Assembly (NCBI GenBank): GCA_029212365.1
Contig: JARGOC010000008.1
Span: 80,001 to 144,000 of the forward strand
DNA length: 64,000 bases
Reading direction: 5' to 3'
From: Roseovarius sp.
GTDB taxonomy: Bacteria > Pseudomonadota > Alphaproteobacteria > Rhodobacterales > Rhodobacteraceae
Made by a program: the position numbers and the translations under genes. The notes beneath the pieces are model-generated. The model searched no databases. It was not told the DNA's origin and saw nothing but the letters and a program-made list of their open reading frames with translations. Positions 43,155-53,766 of the stretch are shown piece after piece (within the stretch, counting starts at the first letter, position 1; each line of letters starts with the position of its first letter).

Positions 43155-44753
43155 ATGTCGTCATCATCCGATCCGTCTGACATCCGGGATTTGTTTGTTA
43201 TCGGCGGTGGTATCAATGGCTGTGGTATTGCGCGTGATGCGGCGGGCCGCGGGCTCAGCGTCACATTGGCCGAGAAAGGCGATCTGGCATCGGGCACGTC
43301 GTCGGGCTCGACCAAGCTGTTTCACGGCGGGCTGCGTTATCTGGAATATTTTGAAGTCCGATTGGTGCGCGAGGCACTGATTGAGCGCGAAACCCTGCTG
43401 CGTGCCATGCCCCATATCAGTTGGCCGATGCGCTTTGTGTTGCCCTATGCCAAAGACATGCGGTTTGACGGGCAGACGCCTTTGTCCCACCTGTTGGGCA
43501 TGGTGATGCCATGGATGAAAGGCCGCCGCCCGGCCTGGATGATCCGCATTGGTTTGTTCATGTATGACAATCTGGGCGGGCGCAAAATCCTGCCGGGCAC
43601 CAAGGTTTTGGACCTCACCACAGCCCCCGAAGGTGCACCACTGAACGATCGGTTCAAACGTGCCTATGAATATTCCGATTGTTGGGTCGAGGATGCGCGC
43701 CTTGTGGTATTGAACGCCCGCGATGCGCAGGCGCGTGGTGCCAGGATCCTAACCCAGACCGAGGTGACATCCGCCCGCGTTGTGGATGGCATCTGGGAGG
43801 TGACACTGCATGATCTGTCATCAGGTGAGACAGATATGATCCGCGCCAGATCACTGGTCAATGCTGGTGGGCCTTGGGTCAGTGATGTGATCGGCTCAAA
43901 GATAGGGGCCAATACGAATGCCAAGGTGCGATTGGTGCGTGGCAGCCATATTGTGACCCGCCAATTGTTTGATCACGGCAAATGCTATTTCTTTCAAGGC
44001 ACCGATGGGCGCATCATCTTTGCCATTCCCTATGAGACAGATTACACCCTGATCGGCACCACCGATATGGACCACCCTGATCCTGAAACACGCCCAGTGT
44101 GCACGCCCGAGGAACAGGCGTATCTGATCAACTTTGCCTCAACCTATTTCAAACAGCCCATTACAGATGAAGATGTGGTCTGGACCTATTCCGGGGTTCG
44201 CCCACTTTTTGAGGATGGCTCAGGCAGTGCCACAGCCGCGACGCGTGACTATACGCTGGTGCGTGACACCTCGATGGGCGCGCCTGCCTTGCATGTGTTT
44301 GGCGGCAAAATCACCACCTACCGGCGGCTGGCGGAAAGTGCTTTGGAAAAGATTGCGCAGGATTTCCCCGACCTGAGTGGCGACTGGACCGCCGGTGTCG
44401 CCATGCCGGGCGGTGATTTCCCGGTTGATGGTGTGGCTGACCTGACGGCAAAACTGCGCGCTGAGTATCCCTTTCTGAGCGCGCGCTGGGCACAAAGGCT
44501 GATCCGGGCCTATGGCACGGATGCCGCATTGATGTTGCAAAAGGCCAGGGATACTGCCGATCTGGGCCGTGAATTTGGCGCCACCCTGACAGAACGTGAA
44601 GTCATCTGGCTAATGACACATGAATATGCCCGCACAGCCGAGGACATCGTCTGGCGGCGCAGCAAACTGGGGCTGCGCTTAAACAAAGCTGACATTTCGG
44701 CGCTGGACGAATGGATGGCGGCGCACAAAGATAGCGCGCAACTTCAAATATAA
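43155..44753 (+). CDS. glpD: Glycerol-3-phosphate dehydrogenase
   Basis: Membrane-associated FAD enzyme that oxidises sn-glycerol 3-phosphate to dihydroxyacetone phosphate and feeds electrons to quinone. FAD binding is shown by LFVIGGGINGCGIARDAAGRG, followed by LASGTSSGSTKLFHGGLRYLE. Later motifs are IFAIPYETDYTLIGTTD and VWTYSGVRPLFEDGS. The ATG at 43155 has GAGG eight bases upstream and gives 532 residues; TTG 43149 is an alternative. It is followed by glpK six to twelve bases later. No glpR or glycerol facilitator is in view. Confidence 0.97.
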   Translation: MSSSSDPSDIRDLFVIGGGINGCGIARDAAGRGLSVTLAEKGDLASGTSSGSTKLFHGGLRYLEYFEVRLVREALIERETLLRAMPHISWPMRFVLPYAKDMRFDGQTPLSHLLGMVMPWMKGRRPAWMIRIGLFMYDNLGGRKILPGTKVLDLTTAPEGAPLNDRFKRAYEYSDCWVEDARLVVLNARDAQARGARILTQTEVTSARVVDGIWEVTLHDLSSGETDMIRARSLVNAGGPWVSDVIGSKIGANTNAKVRLVRGSHIVTRQLFDHGKCYFFQGTDGRIIFAIPYETDYTLIGTTDMDHPDPETRPVCTPEEQAYLINFASTYFKQPITDEDVVWTYSGVRPLFEDGSGSATAATRDYTLVRDTSMGAPALHVFGGKITTYRRLAESALEKIAQDFPDLSGDWTAGVAMPGGDFPVDGVADLTAKLRAEYPFLSARWAQRLIRAYGTDAALMLQKARDTADLGREFGATLTEREVIWLMTHEYARTAEDIVWRRSKLGLRLNKADISALDEWMAAHKDSAQLQI

Positions 44754-44765
44754 GGACGAATGGCG

Positions 44766-46247
44766 ATGGGTTACATTCTGGCGATAGATCAGGGCACGAC
44801 TTCCTCGCGGGCGATCCTGTTTGATGGTGCGATGCATGTGGCAACAACCGCCCAGCAGGAGTTTCCCCAGCATTTTCCGCAATCCGGGTGGGTTGAACAT
44901 GACCCTGAGGATTTATGGGCAACCACATTGGCCACCTGCCGCAAGGCGATGGCGCAAATGCCTGATGCTCAGATTGCGGCCATTGGCATCACCAATCAGC
45001 GCGAAACCACTGTGGTCTGGGACAAAACCACCGGCAAGGCGATCCACAACGCCATCGTCTGGCAAGACCGCCGCACCGCCGAAACCTGCCGCGCCCTGCG
45101 TGAGGCAGGCCACGAGTCGATGGTGGCCGAGCGCACAGGCCTGCTGCTGGATCCCTATTTCTCGGGCACAAAGCTGGCTTGGATTCTGGACAATGTGGCA
45201 GGCGCACGGGCGCGCGCCGAGGCAGGTGAGCTGCTGTTTGGAACCGTGGACAGCTATCTGATCTGGCGGCTGACGGGTGGGCGTGTACATGCCACAGATG
45301 CCACCAATGCCTCGCGTACGATGCTGTATGACATTCGTGACGGGCGTTGGAGCCGCCGCATGTGTGATCTGCTGAACGTGCCGATGCAGATGCTACCCAA
45401 AGTACGCGATTGTGCCGCTGATTTTGGCGAAACTCAGGCTGATCTGTTGGGCAAATCCATCCCCATTCGCGGTGTCGCCGGTGATCAGCAGGCTGCCACC
45501 GTGGGGCAGGCCTGTTTCCAACCCGGCATGATGAAATCCACATACGGCACCGGATGTTTTGCCCTGTTGAACACTGGTGAAACTCCGGTTGCCTCGCAAA
45601 ACCGGCTGTTGACCACGATTGCCTATCAGCTGGATGGGGTGCCCACCTATGCGCTTGAAGGCTCGATCTTTGTGGCGGGGGCCGTGGTGCAATGGCTGCG
45701 CGATGGGCTAAAGATCATCGCGAATGCCAAGGACACGCAGGCCAACGCCGCTGCGGCGGATGACGGGCAGGATGTGATCATTGTTCCAGCCTTTACCGGC
45801 TTGGGGGCGCCTTACTGGAATGCGGAATGCCGCGGCGCTGTCTATGGTCTGACCCGCGCGACAGGCGCAAACGAGATGTCACGCGCCGCATTGCAAAGCG
45901 TGGGGTTTCAAACCCGTGACCTGCTTGAAGCGATGCGCGCTGATTGGCACGGCGGCGGGGGCGAGGCCGTCTTGCGGGTTGATGGCGGGATGAGTGCATC
46001 GGACTGGACCATGCAATTTTTGGCCGACGTCATCGGCGCACCGGTGGATCGACCCACTGTATTGGAAACCACAGCGCTGGGTGCCGCATGGTTGGCCGGG
46101 ATGCAGGTAGGGATGTACCCCGCAATGGATGAATTTGCCCGTGAATGGCACCGTGATCGCCGGTTTGAGCCGGAAATGCAGGCGGATGTGCGTGATGCAA
46201 AATATGCGCGCTGGCAACGGGCCGTGGCCGCAACACTGTCAGTCTAA
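44766..46247 (+). CDS. glpK: Glycerol kinase
   Basis: Phosphorylates glycerol to sn-glycerol 3-phosphate with ATP. FGGY-family motifs: [67 protein letters not shown] in consecutive parts, and the C-terminal [21 protein letters not shown]. It has 493 residues from ATG 44766, which lies nine bases after AGGA; ATG 44760 is only three bases from it. It forms a two-gene glycerol pathway with glpD. The convergent end faces tamB with a short stem AAAGC/GCTTT near 46255. Confidence 0.98.
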   Translation: MGYILAIDQGTTSSRAILFDGAMHVATTAQQEFPQHFPQSGWVEHDPEDLWATTLATCRKAMAQMPDAQIAAIGITNQRETTVVWDKTTGKAIHNAIVWQDRRTAETCRALREAGHESMVAERTGLLLDPYFSGTKLAWILDNVAGARARAEAGELLFGTVDSYLIWRLTGGRVHATDATNASRTMLYDIRDGRWSRRMCDLLNVPMQMLPKVRDCAADFGETQADLLGKSIPIRGVAGDQQAATVGQACFQPGMMKSTYGTGCFALLNTGETPVASQNRLLTTIAYQLDGVPTYALEGSIFVAGAVVQWLRDGLKIIANAKDTQANAAAADDGQDVIIVPAFTGLGAPYWNAECRGAVYGLTRATGANEMSRAALQSVGFQTRDLLEAMRADWHGGGGEAVLRVDGGMSASDWTMQFLADVIGAPVDRPTVLETTALGAAWLAGMQVGMYPAMDEFAREWHRDRRFEPEMQADVRDAKYARWQRAVAATLSV

Positions 46248-46301
46248 AGCCAGAAAGCGCTCCGGTGCTTTGGGACAAACATCTGGCCAGCACCCAACGC
46301 C

Positions 46302-49300
46302 TTAGTAATCCTTCTCAAAGAACACCCCGACCCCGGTGTTGCCGTCATTACTGACGCTGCCTTTGAGGGTCACATATTTTGAGACATCGAGGTTGAGGTT
46401 GACCTCCTGATTGCCCTCACTGTCGGCGCTCACCTCGGAATAGACATTCTTGGAGATATAGGCACCCGCTTTGAACTGCGTGGCACCCTCATCGGTGGTG
46501 GTGATATCCAGATCAGACAGGCCCAGACTGTCACGCAGACTGCCGGTGATGCCACCGGTATAACGCCCCGATAGTGTGGCCACAGCCGATACCAACTGTG
46601 CGGCCTGAAACGCCGACATGGACGCCAGATCGCGGCCAAACAACAGGCGCGCCACAACTTCCTCCTGTGGCAGGTCCGGGCTGGATTCAAAGCTGACATT
46701 GGGCGCGCTGGCAAGGCCCTCAATGATCACCATGATCAGCACATCATCCGCCGTGGCCTCGGCCAAAAAGCGCAGATATGGATCAAACGCACCGCGCAGA
46801 TCAATCAACCCATCGGTCAAATCCAGCCGTTTCCCCAAAATATCCAGCCGCCCGCGGATCAACTCAAACACACCTGCCGGGCGCATGTCAGCGGTGGTGC
46901 CCGTCACACGCAGACTGCCACCCAATTCGGCATCAAGCCCACGCCCGCGCACAAATATCCGCCGGGGCGCATTGATGGTGATGTCGATAGGATAGATGGC
47001 CGGGCTGGCCTTCATGGTTTCAATCAACCCGGCGCGGTCACGAGTGGTCCGCACTGCTGTGGGCTCATACAAATGTGTGATGTCAGGCAAGGTGCCCACG
47101 ATCGAGCCACTGCCCGAGGGCACGCGCAATTCGGATGGGCCAAGGGTCAAAACACCGTCCACCCGCGCGCCCCCCACCAGATTGCCCGCGATATTCAGCG
47201 TGCCGTTCACCGAGGTTTGATAGAGCGTCGGGTCAAACAACCCCAGATTGGTCAAGGTGATGGCCAGGTTGCCCGGAAATGATTTGACCAACTGCACCGG
47301 CCCGGTGATCAGGAACTGGCCGCCTGTGCCGGCATCACCCGTCACAGAAACCTCGGCACGACCTGCCGCCAACTGGGCGTTGCCGGTCAGATTGCTCAGG
47401 GCGTAATTCAGGGTTGGCAGTGACGCGCGCGCGCCTTCAAATGTCACATTGCCCGACAACGACGACAGCTTTGGCGGGCCGTCCGCCCGCAGATCGACCC
47501 GTGCCAACCCCTGTAGCGACCGGGGTTCAATGAAACGGTTGGCCAAGCCCAGTGGGGCCTCTCCCACCATGGTCAAAGCCAGACGCTGAGCATGGTCATA
47601 GATTTCGCCGGTGATCTGCGCGCTGGTGCCGCCGGGCCCAGTGGCATCAAGCACAACGCCCAGCTGACCGGCCTGTGCATCGCGCGGTGTCAACGTTCCG
47701 CGGGCGGTGGCGGGGCCGTCAAAACCTGGGGCAAGAATGCCCAGGTCAGACAGCCGCCCTGACACTGCCACTGGTGCCCCCGGCCCATCGCCCGAGGCAT
47801 TGACCAGCAGGCGCGGTGAGGTCAGTTTGAGATACCGAAGGTCTGGTACATCCCCCCCCACGGCACCCGAAAATACAACCTCAAGCGATCCGGCGATCAA
47901 TCTGTCCAGCTCGGCCAGACCCGAGCGGAAAGCAATCCCTGTCAGCGTGCCCTCCACATCCCATTGGTTTTTGCGCGCAAGGCCCGAGCCACTTAAATCA
48001 AGGGTAATTGTGCCGGCCATTGGCTTGCCTGCCAATTTGGAGAACCGCGATAAATCCTTGGCTGCCATTGTAAGCTCACCGGCAACAGGCAAGCCCGGTT
48101 TTGAGGGGGTAAATGTGCCCTTGGCCGAAATCCTCGCCTCGGCCACAGTTGCCTGCAAGCGCGATACGCTCACACCTGACCCACGCTGCCAGCCAAAGGC
48201 GCTGTCGATGCGGGCCGGTCCGCTTAAACGTGGTTCAATCAGGGCAATGTCGCTCAGTTCGGCCAGCATTTCCAACTGGCCCGCATCTGCATCCAATTGG
48301 CCCGAGGCCTTGGCCGATACGGCATCATTGTGAATGGTCAAATGGCGCAGTTTTGTGCCCTCGGTGGTGCGGGCGATGTCAACTTTCAGCGTGCTTTGCC
48401 CCTTGAGAACGGGGTCAATTTGCGGCTCATCCACTTGTAAGTCTTTGGTGATGGCGCGCACCCTTGCATCAAATGCCCCGCTCAAAGGGGCAATCTCGCC
48501 AATCAGCTGTACCTCGGCGGTTCCGCTGATGCGCCTACCGGCCAGTTTTTGGAAACGGGCCAGATCATTGGTGACCAGCGTGGCCTCGCCTTTGGTAACA
48601 AGCCCTGTGTCCAACCCATCGACCACCCCGCGCCCACGCAGCGTAGTGTCGCCCGAGCGCAGCAGGATATTTGAAATGGCAAGCGGTGTATCAGGCTTCC
48701 AATCCAGCACCAACTGGCCGTTGGCCTTTGGCCCAAGGGCCTGCGCAAAGGCGGCGTTTGTGTGATCTATCCCTGAGGCATCAAAGAACAGATCAGCGCT
48801 GACCTGACGCAAAGGCCGCGTGCCGATATTGCCCGAGCCGATTATTTGCGCCCCAGCCACCGACAACCCATCACGTTCAAACCCGTGAATCTGCATTGTG
48901 GTGGTCCACGCCTCGCTCTGGCCGACATCATAGCTGGCGGTAAATTCGGCTGAATTCAGCGTCGTGGCAGGGCCAGTGATTGGCAAACGTACAGGCGTAT
49001 CTGTTCTGATTTCGCCGTAAAGGCCAAACCGTTCTGGCCAACCTTCCGGGGCCAGTGCCAGCTCACTGCTCAACTGCATCGCACCTGAAGAGATATCCAT
49101 TTGATCCAGCACCAACCGCCCATTTGAGAACAGGCTGCCGTGCAGATCAAGGGTGGAGTTTTCGCCAAAGAACGGATGCAGATCGGCGATGAACAGCGGG
49201 CGCACATCGCCGCTGAGCGCTGCCTCAAATTCATACCCTACATCCGCCTCAGGGGAGAGAGCGGCGATATCAAATGTCCCGCCGAACCGGCGCGCGCCAT

Positions 49301-50048
49301 CCGACGAAAGCGCGACGCGTGCCGTGTATTCAGAGATTGGCGCCTCACCTGAGACCTGCATTTGCAAAGATGGCGCGCCGGGAATGCGCAAGACAGAAGA
49401 CACCAGCCCGCCTTCGGATTCGTCAAAATTGAGATCCAGGGCCAATTGCCGCGTGGCATTGGAAAAGCTGGCATCAAGCGTGATGTGATCGTCGCGATCC
49501 AACCGCTGAATATCAAGGTCGGCCTGTCCGGCACCGCCGCTCAGGGCAAAGGAGCCATGGGTCGACAGGGTCGCAGGCTCTCCGATGACGTCCTTGCCAA
49601 GGATGACTTTGGTGATCCCGATCTTTTTCACATCAAGCGACACAGGCAACTCAGGCAAAGCAAATGTACCTGCCTGTGCATCCTCGGTGCTCAGGCGTTC
49701 CTGGCTGTTCGGCAGTCGCGGAATTTCAACCTCGGTGGCGCTCAGTTCGGTCACGTCCAGATGCCCTGACAACAACGCGCTGCGCGACCAGATCAACGTG
49801 GCATCGCGCATGGTTAACCAGATGCCGTCTTTATCTGCGATTGTCAGCAGATCAAGCGTGGCCTGTGATGACAATGCGCCGGTAAATCCGGTGACGGTGA
49901 CGGTGTGGTCATCGCCTGATAGCGTGTCTTGAAGCAGGTTTTCCAGATAGGTTTTGTCATCTGGCGTGTCTTGGGCCGCCAGTTCTTGGGCCGCCAGCGC
50001 ATTGGCGAAACTCAGAATAAAGCTGATGATCAGGAGCAGGCGCATCAA
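46302..50048 (-). CDS. tamB: Translocation and assembly module subunit TamB
   Basis: A 1248-residue inner-membrane-anchored periplasmic protein of the AsmA/TamB superfamily. It has an N-terminal signal-anchor (LLLIISFILSFANALAAQ) and long beta-rich repeats that form a hydrophobic groove bridging to TamA. The C-terminal DUF490 domain is clear: LGGSLRVTGTTADMRPAGVFELIRGRLDILG, then VSFESSPDLPQEEVVARLLFGRD and the terminal strand GNTGVGVFFEKDY. It moves autotransporters and probably phospholipid to the outer membrane. Its ATG overlaps the tamA stop. Confidence 0.94.
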   Translation of the reverse strand: MMRLLLIISFILSFANALAAQELAAQDTPDDKTYLENLLQDTLSGDDHTVTVTGFTGALSSQATLDLLTIADKDGIWLTMRDATLIWSRSALLSGHLDVTELSATEVEIPRLPNSQERLSTEDAQAGTFALPELPVSLDVKKIGITKVILGKDVIGEPATLSTHGSFALSGGAGQADLDIQRLDRDDHITLDASFSNATRQLALDLNFDESEGGLVSSVLRIPGAPSLQMQVSGEAPISEYTARVALSSDGARRFGGTFDIAALSPEADVGYEFEAALSGDVRPLFIADLHPFFGENSTLDLHGSLFSNGRLVLDQMDISSGAMQLSSELALAPEGWPERFGLYGEIRTDTPVRLPITGPATTLNSAEFTASYDVGQSEAWTTTMQIHGFERDGLSVAGAQIIGSGNIGTRPLRQVSADLFFDASGIDHTNAAFAQALGPKANGQLVLDWKPDTPLAISNILLRSGDTTLRGRGVVDGLDTGLVTKGEATLVTNDLARFQKLAGRRISGTAEVQLIGEIAPLSGAFDARVRAITKDLQVDEPQIDPVLKGQSTLKVDIARTTEGTKLRHLTIHNDAVSAKASGQLDADAGQLEMLAELSDIALIEPRLSGPARIDSAFGWQRGSGVSVSRLQATVAEARISAKGTFTPSKPGLPVAGELTMAAKDLSRFSKLAGKPMAGTITLDLSGSGLARKNQWDVEGTLTGIAFRSGLAELDRLIAGSLEVVFSGAVGGDVPDLRYLKLTSPRLLVNASGDGPGAPVAVSGRLSDLGILAPGFDGPATARGTLTPRDAQAGQLGVVLDATGPGGTSAQITGEIYDHAQRLALTMVGEAPLGLANRFIEPRSLQGLARVDLRADGPPKLSSLSGNVTFEGARASLPTLNYALSNLTGNAQLAAGRAEVSVTGDAGTGGQFLITGPVQLVKSFPGNLAITLTNLGLFDPTLYQTSVNGTLNIAGNLVGGARVDGVLTLGPSELRVPSGSGSIVGTLPDITHLYEPTAVRTTRDRAGLIETMKASPAIYPIDITINAPRRIFVRGRGLDAELGGSLRVTGTTADMRPAGVFELIRGRLDILGKRLDLTDGLIDLRGAFDPYLRFLAEATADDVLIMVIIEGLASAPNVSFESSPDLPQEEVVARLLFGRDLASMSAFQAAQLVSAVATLSGRYTGGITGSLRDSLGLSDLDITTTDEGATQFKAGAYISKNVYSEVSADSEGNQEVNLNLDVSKYVTLKGSVSNDGNTGVGVFFEKDY

Positions 50049-51838
50049 AAGGCCTGCCCAATACCGACATAAAGTTCAAAATCCTTGCCAACGTCATTGT
50101 CAAACGGGGTGGCCACATCCACCCGGATCGGGCCAAAGCCGGTGTCATAACGCACACCCAGGCCGCCGCCGGAATGCCAGTCTCCATTGTCTGACCCCCA
50201 GGCGTTTTCGCCGACAAAGCCAGCATCGGCAAAGCCAACGATGGACCATTCGGTGAACAGATCAGCCCGGATTTCGCCGGATAATGCCAACAATGAACGC
50301 CCGCCTAACCGCAAGCCACCGCCCAGATCGACGGCCAATGATTGATAGCCCTGACCGCGCACGGTGCCCGCCCCGCCTGAGAAGAACAGCATATCAGGCG
50401 GCAGATCACTCAGGCTGGCCCCGGCGATGGACCCGGCCTGTATGCGGCCCGCCAGCGTGATGCCATCATCCTTTCCTAGGGTTCGATAGTGTCGCAGATC
50501 CGCATAGATCCGCGCCCCGGCGGCATTGGTATCCAGGCCCGCAAAAGGTGTCAGCTGCACATCCGCATAATACCCTTTGGTGGCATCCAGCGGGTCATCG
50601 CGGTTGTCGTAGGTCAACCGAATTGGCAGCAAAAGATGGTTCAGTTTGCGCTGGCCTGCATCATCGTCAATGTCAGAATACTGATAGGCCAGGCCGATTT
50701 CACCGGTCAGCTCTTCTGAAAAGATATGGCTAAAGCCGCCCTCAACACGGGCGCTGGTTTCGTTGTAATCGGGTTCGTCGAGATGCTCGATCTCGGCTTC
50801 CAGATACAGGCCGGTATCCGGTGTGATCGTGGCCGGACGGTCAAGGCGCGCTGAAAAACTATAGTCGATCCCGTCGGTGTCTCCGCCAATGCCGCTGGCT
50901 TGGGCGTCAATACGCAAACGCTCGGCCCCGCCCAGCAGGTTACGGTGCAGCCAAAAGCCGCTCAACCCGACCCCTTCGAGCGAAGATACTTCTGCTCCAA
51001 CGCCCACACGGCGCGGTTTGGCGTCCGTCAGCAATGCGTTGATGTCTTGTGTATCGCCGGGGCTGATGGCGGCATTTTCTTCCAACACAACAGAGCGAAA
51101 TGCGCCGGTGCGCCGCAACCGCCGGGTGGCTTTTTCCAGCTCTTGGGGCGAAAACACATCGCCACTGGGCAGGCCTGCGATCTCACGAATGCGGGCGTCA
51201 CGCACATTGCTGGGATTTGGCACTTTGATCTCACCAAAGGTCAGACGTGGACCCGGCGCAATGGTGATGCGCGCGTCCAATGTGTTGGCGCGGTGATCAG
51301 CGGTGATGGACTGATCTGCCACGTGGGCCTTGGCATGGCCGATATTGCGCCAGCCTTCGACACCTTTGTCAGCGGCTTCGCCCACCAGGCTGCCAAACGC
51401 GCGCTGGCCCTTGGTGAACCCCTCGGGCAGGGCAGTGGCAGGCGACAAGGGCTGCACCTGTGCAGAAGAAAAGGAAAACACCGGACCGGGCAGAACAGTG
51501 ATCTTGATCGTATCAATCGCCGTGACCGAGGCCAATGGCGAGATATTGGCAGCCTCGCGCCCATCCACTGAAATGTGGACCACCCCGCCGAAATACCCCA
51601 GTTCATACAGCACGCCGACCAGCCGGGCATAATCAGCCCGCGCCGCAGCCACCAGATCCTGCGTGGCGGCATCGGGGGTGTTCAGCGTTTCGATCGTCAA
51701 TGAGGCCTGGTTCAGATAGCCCAATCCGACCTCATCAAAGCCGGGGGCATCCAACGTGACTTCGGTGGCAACAGCAAAAGGTGCGACTGCCACAAAGGCC
51801 GCCGCCCAAGCCCAAGACCTGATCGCCGAATAACCCAC
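50045..51838 (-). CDS. tamA: Translocation and assembly module subunit TamA
   Basis: A 597-residue outer-membrane Omp85 protein. A signal peptide (AWAAAFVAVAPFAVA) is followed by POTRA domains over about residues 30-260 (including GPRLTFGEIKVPNPSNVRDARIREIAGL) and a 16-strand barrel. The barrel has the lid-type motif MLFFSGGAGTVRGQGYQSL and the end FDNDVGKDFELYVGIGQAF, closing in the aromatic residue needed for BamA recognition. The start is GTG at 51838. It is translated in step with tamB. No other barrel-assembly gene is nearby. Confidence 0.94.
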   Translation of the reverse strand: MGYSAIRSWAWAAAFVAVAPFAVATEVTLDAPGFDEVGLGYLNQASLTIETLNTPDAATQDLVAAARADYARLVGVLYELGYFGGVVHISVDGREAANISPLASVTAIDTIKITVLPGPVFSFSSAQVQPLSPATALPEGFTKGQRAFGSLVGEAADKGVEGWRNIGHAKAHVADQSITADHRANTLDARITIAPGPRLTFGEIKVPNPSNVRDARIREIAGLPSGDVFSPQELEKATRRLRRTGAFRSVVLEENAAISPGDTQDINALLTDAKPRRVGVGAEVSSLEGVGLSGFWLHRNLLGGAERLRIDAQASGIGGDTDGIDYSFSARLDRPATITPDTGLYLEAEIEHLDEPDYNETSARVEGGFSHIFSEELTGEIGLAYQYSDIDDDAGQRKLNHLLLPIRLTYDNRDDPLDATKGYYADVQLTPFAGLDTNAAGARIYADLRHYRTLGKDDGITLAGRIQAGSIAGASLSDLPPDMLFFSGGAGTVRGQGYQSLAVDLGGGLRLGGRSLLALSGEIRADLFTEWSIVGFADAGFVGENAWGSDNGDWHSGGGLGVRYDTGFGPIRVDVATPFDNDVGKDFELYVGIGQAF

Positions 51839-52225
51839 CGTAAACTGCTCCGTTCCTCACCTTCTTGTATCGCATGATTGGCCGAGGTGCTCCATCGAAT
51901 TCAACAGCAGATCAAACCGGCAATTTCCAGCCGGACGTGATCTGACTACAATGGAACTGGAGGGCGCATACCTGTGATGATGTAGGCAATTTAGGAATGA
52001 TGGATCGTGTAGTGTGCCGAAAATAAACGATAATTTTTTGATCGCCTGTGGTGGAATGCCAGGTTGTCCCTTCAGGCCACCCCCGGATATGCTCTCATGA
52101 CGGCAGCGCTGAAGTGATGTTTTGGTGCCGCCCAATCACAAGATTTTTACCACTGAGCGCAAAGCGAGACAGCACAACGTACGCACGATCATAACCGTGG
52201 GGTGTGGATGCGCGCGCGGTGCTGC
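51839..52225. other. 387-bp gap with no recognised gene
   Basis: This is the space between tamA and tupA, both on the minus strand. It is more AT-rich than its neighbours (for example AATAAACGATAATTTTTTG near 52025). The one open frame, 92 codons at 51857-52135, has no credible start site or family features. I find no tRNA, clear terminator or long repeat. It presumably holds the tamA promoter. Confidence 0.5.
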
Positions 52226-53035
52226 TTAATCCTGCTGGGCAACAGTGGCATTAAAGGTAAACAGCTGTTCGCCCGACAGTTGATAGCGGTTGATCAATAT
52301 CCTTGCCCTGTCCGAGGTCAGCCATGTTTCAAGCTGAGCCGCTAATTCAGCCTTCACATGTGGATGATTGGCGGGGTTTACGGGCATATAGGCATACTGG
52401 TTGAACAACATCGGATCCCCGGCATAAAGCACGGCCAAACCGCCTTTGTTGCCAAAGTTCAGCCAGCTGGCGCGATCTGACATGATATAGGCGTTCAAGC
52501 CTGAGGCCGTGTTCAATGCGGCCCCCATGCCGGCGCCTACCGATTTGTACCAATTGCCCTCAGGGGTCACATCTGCGGCGTCCCACAAGGACATCTCCTT
52601 TTTGTGGGTGCCGCTGTCATCGCCGCGGCTGACAAAGGAAGATTGCGTTGTGGCGATTGAGGTCAAAGCCTCGGTTGCGGTGCTTGCCGCGCTCAGTTTG
52701 GCCGGATCGGACACCGGGCCAATAAAGACAAAATCATTATACATGATCTCGCGCCGGTGGGTGGCATGACCCTTGGCGATAAAGCTGTCCTCGGCTGCGC
52801 GGGCGTGCACCAGAACCGCATCTACATCTCCGGCAGCGCCAAGGCGCAGCGCTTGCCCGGTGCCCACCACCAGCAGGTGCACGGTGATCCCGGTATCGGC
52901 CTCAATTTCGGGCAGCAATACCTCGGCAAGTCCCGAATTGTGGAACGATGTGGTGACCGCCAGTTTCATGTCCTCAGCGAAGGCAACAGGGCCGACACTC
53001 ATGAAGATAAGTATAGTCAGTAGGCATCTAAACAT
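52226..53035 (-). CDS. tupA: Tungstate ABC transporter substrate-binding protein
   Basis: Periplasmic tungstate receptor, 269 residues with a signal peptide (CLLTILIFMSVGPVAFA). TupA marks are LAVTTSFHNSGLAEVLLPEIE in place of the common TTTS loop, VVGTGQALRLGAAGDVDAVLVHAR, IMYNDFVFIGPVSDP and FVSRGDDSGTHKKEM. The anion-contacting Ser/Thr and Arg residues of the family are therefore present. It is the last gene of tupB-tupC-tupA. Related receptors for molybdate (ModA) lack the SRGDDSGTHKKE element, so tungstate is the better call. Confidence 0.92.
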   Translation of the reverse strand: MFRCLLTILIFMSVGPVAFAEDMKLAVTTSFHNSGLAEVLLPEIEADTGITVHLLVVGTGQALRLGAAGDVDAVLVHARAAEDSFIAKGHATHRREIMYNDFVFIGPVSDPAKLSAASTATEALTSIATTQSSFVSRGDDSGTHKKEMSLWDAADVTPEGNWYKSVGAGMGAALNTASGLNAYIMSDRASWLNFGNKGGLAVLYAGDPMLFNQYAYMPVNPANHPHVKAELAAQLETWLTSDRARILINRYQLSGEQLFTFNATVAQQD

Positions 53036-53049
53036 GGTATTTCCCTTTA

Positions 53050-53766
53050 TTAATCAATGATATCACCCTTCAAGAATGCAGCTGCTTTGGCTGTGACGGG
53101 TGAGGCAAAGAAATCGCCGGCAGGTTCGAATTCATGAATTTTGCCTTGCAGGATAAACACCACTTCCGTGGCCAGACGCCTTGCTTGCCCCATGTCGTGG
53201 GTGGACATAATGATGCGTGTGCCCTCTTGGTTGGCCTGCTCCAACAAGGCTTCGATCTCGCGCATGGCGCGCCCATCCAGTGAGGCGCAAGGCTCGTCCA
53301 GAAACAGCACATCAGGCGCGCGGATCAGCGCCCGGGCCAGAGCCAGCTTTTGCCGCTCGCCCCCCGATAACACCAAGGCCGAGCGGGATGTGGCCTCTGC
53401 CATCCCAATGCGTGCGGCCCAGTCTTTGGCTTGTGCGATTGCCTGCGCTTTGGGCATGCCTGCCAGACGCAATGGATAGATCAGGTTTTCCAGCACCGAG
53501 CGGCGCAGCATCACGGGCGTTTGGAACACAAATGCCTGGCGGGCCTGGGCCTCTGGCGTGGTACATGCCCAAGTCACCTGGCCAGCGCTGAGCCGTACAA
53601 TGCCATGCAGCATCTTCAACAAGCTGGTTTTGCCCGCGCCATTTGGGCCAATGACGATAGTAATGCCCTCGGCCCCAAGCGCCAGATCAACCGGACCAAC
53701 AAGCGTTTTGTCCTTGCGGCGTACCGTGGCCCCAATGGCCTGAAGGGGAAACAGTGCGCTCACCAT
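53050..53766 (-). CDS. tupC: Tungstate ABC transporter ATP-binding protein
   Basis: A 238-residue ATPase with Walker A IGPNGAGKTSLLKM, signature VLSGGERQKLALARALI and Walker B DVLFLDEPCASLD followed by the switch His in STHDMGQA. It is shorter than ModC and has no C-terminal TOBE domain, as usual in tup systems. The start is ATG 53766 or GTG 53763, both overlapping the tupB stop. A longer frame to 53796 runs into tupB. It drives TupB for uptake of the oxyanion held by TupA. Confidence 0.92.
   Translation of the reverse strand: MVSALFPLQAIGATVRRKDKTLVGPVDLALGAEGITIVIGPNGAGKTSLLKMLHGIVRLSAGQVTWACTTPEAQARQAFVFQTPVMLRRSVLENLIYPLRLAGMPKAQAIAQAKDWAARIGMAEATSRSALVLSGGERQKLALARALIRAPDVLFLDEPCASLDGRAMREIEALLEQANQEGTRIIMSTHDMGQARRLATEVVFILQGKIHEFEPAGDFFASPVTAKAAAFLKGDIID

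Noticed and set aside
51857..52135. 92-codon open frame in the tamA-tupA gap
   Set aside because: No signal peptide, domain or convincing ribosome-binding site; codon use is unlike the neighbours.
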